Source: Sandaracinaceae bacterium (GTDB taxonomy: Bacteria > Myxococcota_A > Polyangia > Polyangiales > Houyiibacteriaceae). From it: a stretch of DNA of 64,000 nt. Below the pieces are notes generated by a model, which had not been told where the DNA came from, did no database searches, and saw only the letters and a program-made list of their open reading frames with translations. The stretch covers positions 1-64,000 of the forward strand of contig JACKEJ010000007.1 in the NCBI GenBank assembly GCA_020633055.1, read 5' to 3'. Positions 58,514-64,000 of the stretch are shown piece after piece. Positions within the stretch are counted from its first letter, which is position 1; each line of letters begins with the position of its first letter. The position numbers were made by a program, and so were the translations under genes.

Positions 58514-59484
58514 TACTTCACGCGGCGCACCAGCTTCCCGTGCGGGCGGGTGTCGATGTCCTTCTTGAGCGCCAGCATGACGCGCCGCTGGAACGTGTAG
58601 CTGTTGAGCGTGCGCTTGGGGGCCTGCGTGCCCGTCTCCTGCTCGTACGGGGCCCACAGCGAGGCCTCGTCGAAGCCCCACTCGGCCAGGTCGGCCGGGT
58701 CGCAGCGGTCTAGCATGCGGCGCGCCAGTTCGAGCTTCTTCGCGTCCCCGCGCAGCTCCTGTGTCCACTTGCCGATGGAGCTGGTGACGGCCCGGTCGTG
58801 CTGACCGACCCCGATGGGGTCACCCATGCCCTTCTTCATTTCGGGCCCCTTGCCATACTCCTCGGCGCCTTCCTCGTGCGGGAGGCCGCAATAGGCGAAC
58901 ATGCGCTCGAGGGAGAGCGCCGGCTGCTTCACGAGGTCTTCGTAGCGCGCGTGGAAGAGTGGCACGGGGCGCTCCCGCAGCATGTGCCCGAGCGCGCCGA
59001 CGTAGCGCTCTACGATGGGGTTGAACTCGTACGCGGCCTGCCAGTCGCCGTCGAAGAAGCTGTTGGCGAAGCTCGAGAAGACCGCCAGCGGATGGCGCGT
59101 GAGCACGAGGTACTTGGCGCGTGGGTAGAGCTTGGTGAGGAAGGGCCACACCAGCGAGTTGGCGGGGGTCTTGTCGAGGAAGCGGGACTGACCCGTGGGC
59201 GCCAGCATGCGGCCGTACATGATGTCCGTGTAGGCGCGCAGGGCGTCCAGGTAGTCGTCTTCGCCGCGCGGCAGCTCCGCCACGAAGGACTTGAGCGCTT
59301 CGGCCGCGTTGATGTGGTCGAAGGGGGCCTTGTCGATGTTGTCGTAGAAGCCCAGGTGCGCGAGCGGCGAGATGAGGTGCGGCTCGGGGTGCGTGTAGAT
59401 CTGCGAGTGCCCGCCGATCATGCGCTGCAGCAGCGTGGACCCGGAGCGGGGAGCAGAGAGCAGGAAGATGAGCTGGTCTTGCAC
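58486..59484 (-). CDS. Sulfotransferase-domain protein
   Basis: From the GTG at 59484, preceded by a GGAG site, the protein starts VQDQLIFLLSAPRSGSTLLQ. SAPRSGSTLL is the 5'-phosphosulfate-binding loop (5'-PSB) of PAPS-dependent sulfotransferases, and RAKYLVLTRHPLAVFSSFAN is the 3'-phosphate-binding 'RDP--S-SF' region. RFLDKTPANSLVWPFLTKLY carries the 'DKTP' block of the Sulfotransfer_3 group. An upstream open frame to 59886 has no protein-like sequence. The acceptor (sugar, lipid or peptide) is unknown. The 332 residues fit the group. Confidence 0.82.
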   Translation of the reverse strand: MQDQLIFLLSAPRSGSTLLQRMIGGHSQIYTHPEPHLISPLAHLGFYDNIDKAPFDHINAAEALKSFVAELPRGEDDYLDALRAYTDIMYGRMLAPTGQSRFLDKTPANSLVWPFLTKLYPRAKYLVLTRHPLAVFSSFANSFFDGDWQAAYEFNPIVERYVGALGHMLRERPVPLFHARYEDLVKQPALSLERMFAYCGLPHEEGAEEYGKGPEMKKGMGDPIGVGQHDRAVTSSIGKWTQELRGDAKKLELARRMLDRCDPADLAEWGFDEASLWAPYEQETGTQAPKRTLNSYTFQRRVMLALKKDIDTRPHGKLVRRVKYYCDVLLRE

Positions 59485-59677
59485 AGGCTCCTCGTGCCCC
59501 GGCCGCGCGGCGGCGTCAACTTTGGCGTGGTACGGGGCGCTGGGCGCGACACCTGCCGACGTGGGCCGCCGCGCACTCGGGCACGTAGGCCCCTCCCGGT
59601 GTGGACGGCTGGCTCGACGGTGGCTCGGTCCACCCCGCGTGATTGACGCCGCTCGGGTCTCGCGATACCTGCCGCTC

Positions 59678-60235
59678 ATGGGCAGCGCGCGCATCCCGAC
59701 CCCTCTCGTCCTCGTGCTCTCGGGCACGATGCTGGTCATCGGCGCGCTCGCGTTCCTGAGCCCGCACCTGGGCGGGGAGGCTGGGGAGCCCGAAGAAGAC
59801 ACGCCCGGCAGCACGCGCCCTCCGGTGGACGTGCGCGACGGGACGCCGGAGGCCGTGGCCGAGACGTTCCTGGATGCCTGGCGCAAGCGCGACTACGAGG
59901 TGGCCATGGCGCTCAGCGTGGCCCGGGCCGCGGCGTCGGTGGAGGCCAGGCGGAGGCGCGAGCAGGCCATGACCGCCGAGGAGCGCGAGGGTGCCGCCCA
60001 GCTGTGGAACACGATGGCCGAGCACCGCCTGACGCTGGAGATCCACGACCGGCAGGCGCCCGACGCCGACCACGTCGTGCTGGCGGCGGTCGCGCGCGGG
60101 CGCTTCCTGAACCAGGAGTACGCCAACGCGGTGCGCTTCGAGCTGCGGCGTGACGCGCAACGCGGGTGGAAGGTGGAGGCCATGGACTTCCCGGGGGCCG
60201 AGGACCCGTTCTCGGCGGCCGCGGAGGACCGATGA
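59678..60235 (+). CDS. Membrane-anchored protein with an NTF2-like fold region
   Basis: The ATG at 59678 starts MGSARIPTPLVLVLSGTMLV, with one hydrophobic anchor and then an acidic linker. The soluble part, GTPEAVAETFLDAWRKRDYEVAM, is the 'A--F--AW---DY--A--L' start of lumazine-binding/NTF2-like (DUF4878-type) domains. LTLEIHDRQAPDADHVVLAA and VRFELRRDAQRGWKVEAMDF continue it. The role is unknown. Its stop overlaps the next gene's ATG (ATGA at 60232-60235). Confidence 0.68.
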   Translation: MGSARIPTPLVLVLSGTMLVIGALAFLSPHLGGEAGEPEEDTPGSTRPPVDVRDGTPEAVAETFLDAWRKRDYEVAMALSVARAAASVEARRRREQAMTAEEREGAAQLWNTMAEHRLTLEIHDRQAPDADHVVLAAVARGRFLNQEYANAVRFELRRDAQRGWKVEAMDFPGAEDPFSAAAEDR

Positions 60236-61074
60236 GCCGCAGCCGAGGGCCCGCGCCCACCGAGCGTGAGCTGATCGCCGAGGCCGAGCGCGCCTTCCTG
60301 CAGCACGGCACGGAGGCGCACTACGAAGACGCGGCCTACTACCACCGCACCTACCAGCACCGGAAGGTCGACGTGCGCTGGTACACAGAGTACTGCGCCG
60401 AGCGCGGGGGGAGCGTGCTGGAGCTGGGCTGTGGCACCGGGCGCATCACGCTTCCGCTCGCGCGCGGGGGGCTGTCCGTGACTGGCGTGGACACCATGCC
60501 GAGCATGCTGGCCGAGGCGGAGGCGCGCAGCGCGAAGCTCCCGCGCGCGGCGCGCGAGCGAGTCACGCTGATGCAGGCTGACCTGCGCAGCATGCGCCTC
60601 GGGCGCCGCTTCGACACCGTCATCGCCCCGTTCAACGTGCTGATGCACCTCTACCATCCCGAGGAGCTGGCGGCGACGCTCGCGCGCGTGGACGAGCACC
60701 TGAACCCCGACGGGCGCTTCGTGTTCGACGTGCTGCTGCCAGACCCAGCGCTGCTCGCGCGCAACCCCGAGCGCGTCTACAAGGGGCGGGCCGTGCGGCA
60801 CCCCAACGGCAAGCGCTACGCGTATCACGAGAGCTTCGACTACGACCCGGTGGCGCAGGTGCTCGCCATCACCATCGACCTCCAGAACGTGGACGACCCG
60901 CGCGACACCGTGGTGCAGCTGCTCACGCACCGGCAGTACTTCCCGCAAGAGCTGAAGGCCGTGCTGGCTCACGCCGGGTTCGAGGCCGAGGCGCGCTACG
61001 GGGACTTCGAGGGCGAGCCGCTCAACGCGTACGCCGAGAGTCAGGTGTGGGTCGTGCGCCGCGCAGCGGGGTAG
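60232..61074 (+). CDS. Class I SAM-dependent methyltransferase
   Basis: The 280-residue protein contains VLELGCGTGRITLPLARGGL (motif I), VTGVDTMPSMLAEAEARSAK (motif II), LGRRFDTVIAPFNVLMHLYH and LNPDGRFVFDVLLPDPALLA. It begins MSRSRGPAPTERELIAEAER, and ATHYEDAAYYHRTYQHRKVD-type sequence precedes motif I. It belongs to the general class I fold. The substrate is not identifiable; the coupled upstream membrane protein gives no hint. The start overlaps the previous stop by four bases. Confidence 0.82.
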   Translation: MSRSRGPAPTERELIAEAERAFLQHGTEAHYEDAAYYHRTYQHRKVDVRWYTEYCAERGGSVLELGCGTGRITLPLARGGLSVTGVDTMPSMLAEAEARSAKLPRAARERVTLMQADLRSMRLGRRFDTVIAPFNVLMHLYHPEELAATLARVDEHLNPDGRFVFDVLLPDPALLARNPERVYKGRAVRHPNGKRYAYHESFDYDPVAQVLAITIDLQNVDDPRDTVVQLLTHRQYFPQELKAVLAHAGFEAEARYGDFEGEPLNAYAESQVWVVRRAAG

Positions 61075-61156
61075 ATGCGACACGGGGTGCGACCGCACCA
61101 CCTTGGGCGGCGCGGCGTGGAAGGCCCGTGCTTCACGCGCGCCGTGGCAGCCACCG

Positions 61157-62002
61157 TCAGCCCGGACGGGCGGCGAGGATGACGTCGGCCAGCTCCGCGA
61201 AGCCCGCAGCGCGCGCTGCGCGGGTGACGTAGCGGGGTGCGCAGGCAAGCGGCAGCTGCTCACGGACGTTGGCGACGCCCACGGAGACCGGGAAGTACGC
61301 GAAGGCCTCGACGTCGTTGCCGCTGTCCCCGACGAACGCCCACCGCTCACGTCGCGTGGTGATGTCCTCGCCCAGGATGTGCGCCACCGCGCGTACGACG
61401 CCCACGGCCTTGTTCCAGTCGCCCGGGACCGCGTGGGCGTGCACGCTGGACACCACGGCGCGTGCGCCAGCGCGCTCGATCAGCGCCACCAGGGCCGCCC
61501 GGTCCTCCGCGCCCAGCTGGGCCTCCTCGCCCACGTCGAACGCCAGGTCGCACAGACGGCCCCCTTGGTCGTTCGCCAGAGGCACGTGGGGCAGGGTCGC
61601 GCGCACTTGCGCGAGGATGCTGGCCAGCAAGGTGCGCTGCTCGGCGCGGTCCTCCTCACCGTCGAAGAAGCCCTGCGCTGGCGACCCTGCAGGACGCCCC
61701 ACGGATCCCGCGAACCAGCCCGCGCCGTTCTCACCCACGGCCACGTCCACGGGCCACTGCCGCGCCACCACCGCCGCCCAGCCCAGGGGCCGACCCGTGA
61801 CGGCGACCAGGCGCACCCCCGCGCGGTGCAGGCGCCACATCGCGTCGAACGCCTCGGGCTGGAGCTTGCCATGGGCGGTGACGGTGTCGTCGATGTCGAA
61901 CGCCAGGCCGCACAGCGCAGCCCGGTCCGCCGCGGGCAGCTCGGTCAGGGGGCGTAGGTCGTCCGCGCCGAAAGCGTCGTCCCGAGGGGTACGGGGCGAC
62001 AT
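61157..62002 (-). CDS. HAD-superfamily phosphatase
   Basis: The 281-residue protein has GLAFDIDDTVTAHGKLQPEA (motif I, with the nucleophile and acid Asp of DxDxT), VAVTGRPLGWAAVVARQWPV (motif II Thr) and RERWAFVGDSGNDVEAFAYF (motif IV GDxxND). The Lys of motif III is likely in DWNKAVGVVRAV. This is a class IIB Cof/SPP-like layout that dephosphorylates sugar phosphates or similar small molecules. Its ATG at 62002 overlaps the stop of the RlmI-like gene upstream, so the two form an operon. Confidence 0.8.
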   Translation of the reverse strand: MSPRTPRDDAFGADDLRPLTELPAADRAALCGLAFDIDDTVTAHGKLQPEAFDAMWRLHRAGVRLVAVTGRPLGWAAVVARQWPVDVAVGENGAGWFAGSVGRPAGSPAQGFFDGEEDRAEQRTLLASILAQVRATLPHVPLANDQGGRLCDLAFDVGEEAQLGAEDRAALVALIERAGARAVVSSVHAHAVPGDWNKAVGVVRAVAHILGEDITTRRERWAFVGDSGNDVEAFAYFPVSVGVANVREQLPLACAPRYVTRAARAAGFAELADVILAARPG

Positions 62003-63183
62003 CACGACACCGAGAGGAAGGCGGTCTTCAGGTACATGCCCTCGGAGAACGCCGGCGGCACGGGGTGGTCCGGGGCCTGCTGTCCCAGGTGCAGCAGCGA
62101 GAGGCTCCGCCCCACGTCGGCCGCCGCGGTGCTCAACGTGCGCAGGAAGTCCTCGGCGCGCATCGCCGCGGAGCACGAGCAGCTCACCAGGATGCCGCCC
62201 GGCTGCACCAGGGCCAGCGCGTTCTGGTTGAGCTTGCGGTACGCCTCCCGCCCGCGCTCGAGGTGCCGCGCGCTCGGGACGAGCTTGGGCGGGTCGACCA
62301 CGACGAGGCCGAAGCGGCGCCCCGCGCGCGCGAGCTCGGGTAGGGCCTGCTTGGCGTCGCGGGTGAGGAACTCGTGCCGGTCCGAGAAGCCCAGGGCCTT
62401 GCTGACCGCCACCCCCGCCGTGCTCGCCGCCACCGAGCTGTCCACGCTGAGCACGGAGCGGGCACCCCCACGCGCCGCCGCCAGGCCGAACGATCCGATG
62501 AACGCAAAGGCGTCCAGCACGTCGCGCCCCAGGGCTAGCTGCTCCACGCGCGCCCGCTGCTCGCGCTGGTCGAAGTAGTAGCCGGTCTTCTGGGTGATGG
62601 TGTTGGGGATCTCGATGGACAGGCCCCGCTCGACGAAGCGCAGCGCGTCGGACTCCTCGCCGCGCACCAGCTCGTGCGCTTGCGTGAATTCCTCGTGCGC
62701 CTTGCGGTCCGCCGCGAGCGCGATCACGCGTTTGGCGCCCGTCACGCGTTGCACGTGCGCGTACACGTCCTCCGCCAGCCGCCACATGCCGATGGTGCCG
62801 AAGAGCACCGTCGCGGTGTCGCCGTACACGTCCACGATGAGCCCCGGCAGCGAGTCTCCCTCGGCATTGATCAGGCGATAGCCCGTGTCGCGGGTGCTGG
62901 GGAAGCCGAGCGAGCGCCGCAGGGTCGCAGCGGCGTCGATGCGTCGGGCGAGCCAGCCCTGGTCGAGGGCCTCGCCATCCGTCCGGCTCGCGATGCGCAC
63001 CACCAGCGCGCTGGCTGGCGACCAGAAGCCGCTCCCGAGAAAGCGCCCGCTGTCGTCCAGCACGCGCACAGGGTCACCCGGAGCCGGTGCGCCGCGCAGG
63101 GTTTTCACCGCTTGCGCGAAGACCCACGGGTGCCCCGCCCACACGGGCCGCACGCGCCCTTTGGCGAGCACCACCTCACCCAC
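62002..63183 (-). CDS. rlmI: RlmI-like 23S rRNA (cytosine-C5) methyltransferase
   Basis: The 393-residue protein has an N-terminal PUA domain (GRVRPVWAGHPWVFAQAVKT), then LINAEGDSLPGLIVDVYGDT and the RlmI/YccW hallmark GYYFDQREQRARVEQLALGR. DAFAFIGSFGLAAARGGAR is the SAM-binding loop ('D-F---G-F---AA--GA'), VVVDPPKLVPS the motif IV DPP-K, and SCSCSAAM carries the paired Cys. RlmI methylates C1962 of 23S rRNA; the exact site here is by family only. The start is a GTG at 63183. Confidence 0.85.
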   Translation of the reverse strand: MGEVVLAKGRVRPVWAGHPWVFAQAVKTLRGAPAPGDPVRVLDDSGRFLGSGFWSPASALVVRIASRTDGEALDQGWLARRIDAAATLRRSLGFPSTRDTGYRLINAEGDSLPGLIVDVYGDTATVLFGTIGMWRLAEDVYAHVQRVTGAKRVIALAADRKAHEEFTQAHELVRGEESDALRFVERGLSIEIPNTITQKTGYYFDQREQRARVEQLALGRDVLDAFAFIGSFGLAAARGGARSVLSVDSSVAASTAGVAVSKALGFSDRHEFLTRDAKQALPELARAGRRFGLVVVDPPKLVPSARHLERGREAYRKLNQNALALVQPGGILVSCSCSAAMRAEDFLRTLSTAAADVGRSLSLLHLGQQAPDHPVPPAFSEGMYLKTAFLSVS

Positions 63184-63236
63184 GAGTCCACCTGCTGCGC
63201 GCGTCGCCGGTCACGGCGGGAGGTGTACCACGCGCC

Positions 63237-64000
63237 TCACGCGGGGGCAGGCGACGTCGCGTCCGCCCACTGGTCTTCGTTGGGGAACGGGCCGCGCATG
63301 ACCCGGCGCCGCACCAGGCCGTCCCCGAACACCGAAGGCGCGCGCGCCTTGATCGCGTCGGGCACGCGCAGCGCCTCGGTCTCCGGGTCTTCGAACCACG
63401 CCGCGCCCTCGGTGGACGTGTCCGCGGTGGGCGTGGCGGTCTCCCAGTAAAGCTTGTGGTCGAAGTCCGCCTGGGCGTGGACGCGCCCGTCATGCACGTG
63501 CACGGTGGGGAAGAACAGGCGCTGGTCGTCGCGCGTCTCGAACCACAGCGCCATCGGGTGCACCTTGGCGTCTCCGGCCTTCAGCTTGAACACCGCGAAG
63601 CCGTAGTCCTGGTAGCGCGGGAGCTGCGACCACACGTCCGGGGGCAGGCGGAAGCGCGGGTCCAGGCGATCGAAGTCGCTCACGCTGGGGACGTAGCTGG
63701 CTTCGAAGCTGCCCACGGAGGTCACCGCGATCCGGGGCCGCGCCGACTGCGCACGCAGCAACCCGTGCCCCTTGGAGAGCGTCTGCATCGGGGGCGCGAA
63801 CAGCAGCTCGAGCTGGTCGAAGAGATCGGGGCACCCATCGAGCGCCACGAAGCGGTGGGCTTCGTCTTCCGGGGTCCCTGGGCGCACAGGGAGGGGCAGG
63901 ATCATGGCGGCGTCGGAGCGCGACGCCAGGCTCATCGCGTACACCACGAGCTGCCGGCTGCCCTCGGCGCGTACGTAGATCGAAGTGCCGGAGACGCGCA
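63237..64000 (-). CDS. Conserved protein of unknown function, 5' end beyond the right edge
   Basis: The minus-strand frame is open from base 64000 down to its stop at 63237. Visible features are a beta-rich start (SIYVRAEGSRQLVVYAMSLA, MILPLPVRPGTPEDEAHRFV), FDQLELLFAPPMQTLSKG, and GSFEASYVPSVSDFDRLDPR. YQDYGFAVFKLKAGDAKVHP and FFPTVHVHDGRVHAQADFDH follow. The 'Q-lVYsM', 'AMILPLPV' and 'YGFAVFKLK' blocks recur in a conserved uncharacterised family. No signal peptide can be assessed, since the start lies outside the window. The true start is upstream of 64000. Confidence 0.65.
   Translation of the reverse strand, partial: RVSGTSIYVRAEGSRQLVVYAMSLASRSDAAMILPLPVRPGTPEDEAHRFVALDGCPDLFDQLELLFAPPMQTLSKGHGLLRAQSARPRIAVTSVGSFEASYVPSVSDFDRLDPRFRLPPDVWSQLPRYQDYGFAVFKLKAGDAKVHPMALWFETRDDQRLFFPTVHVHDGRVHAQADFDHKLYWETATPTADTSTEGAAWFEDPETEALRVPDAIKARAPSVFGDGLVRRRVMRGPFPNEDQWADATSPAPA

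Noticed and set aside
1..64000. CRISPR arrays, tRNA or rRNA genes
   Set aside because: I looked for regularly spaced direct repeats and for tRNA T-loop or anticodon-arm patterns and saw none; a tRNAscan-SE or Infernal run would settle this.

Overview
The window is GC-rich bacterial chromosome that reads like a myxobacterium, probably of the Polyangia/Sandaracinaceae type; this is inferred from gene content, not from any marker RNA. The pointers are many secreted lipoproteins with 'GGDAG'-type linkers, Cys-rich MopE-like and CGxCD repeats, an FHA protein paired with a Hanks-type Ser/Thr kinase, a PilB ATPase and DUF1566 lipoproteins. I saw no rRNA, tRNA or CRISPR array.

Region 1 (1-5.6 kb) is a mobile-element landing zone. 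It holds an IS630 transposase cut by the window edge, a decayed phage terminase large subunit, an intact lower-GC FRG-domain gene, an IS3 transposase tail, and a complete ISKra4-type element. That element sits inside a small P-loop kinase gene with a 9-bp target duplication. Removing the element and one duplicate copy restores the kinase frame exactly.

Region 2 (5.6-26.6 kb) is an accessory surface and secretome region. It carries lipoproteins with tandem repeats, an M6-type metalloprotease with a lectin-like tail, beta-propeller-like and MopE-like Cys-rich lipoproteins, and outer-membrane proteins. Housekeeping singletons (YlxP/DUF503, SixA-type phosphatase) and gene remnants lie among them. 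The remnants include pieces of one GNAT family at two sites, a HEAT-like fragment, a DUF3095 tail and an alpha/beta-hydrolase front end. A short duplicated segment links 10.4 kb and 20.9 kb.

Region 3 (26.6-40 kb) holds a MurG-like gene outside any cell-wall cluster, a pilin-like protein and a fructosamine-kinase-like protein. A Cys-rich lipoprotein/ferritin-like gene follows, split between two frames; the 3' end of a paralogue survives 6 kb away. Next are a DUF3829-like protein, a pentaheme cytochrome behind an FG-GAP-like protein, a GlxA-type regulator divergent from a glutathione S-transferase, and further lipoproteins.

Region 4 (40-64 kb) is mostly intact and conventional. It contains a LysR regulator divergent from acnB, and an acyl-CoA ligase divergent from a translationally coupled DUF7064-like/APH phosphotransferase/DUF6285 operon. 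It also has pilB, two DUF1566 proteins and an AraC regulator with an in-frame poly-Glu microsatellite. The run FHA - Ser/Thr kinase - TPR protein - prmC follows, then a DUF4015 glycoside hydrolase, a sulfotransferase, two SAM methyltransferases, a HAD phosphatase coupled to an RlmI-like methyltransferase, and a protein running off the right edge.
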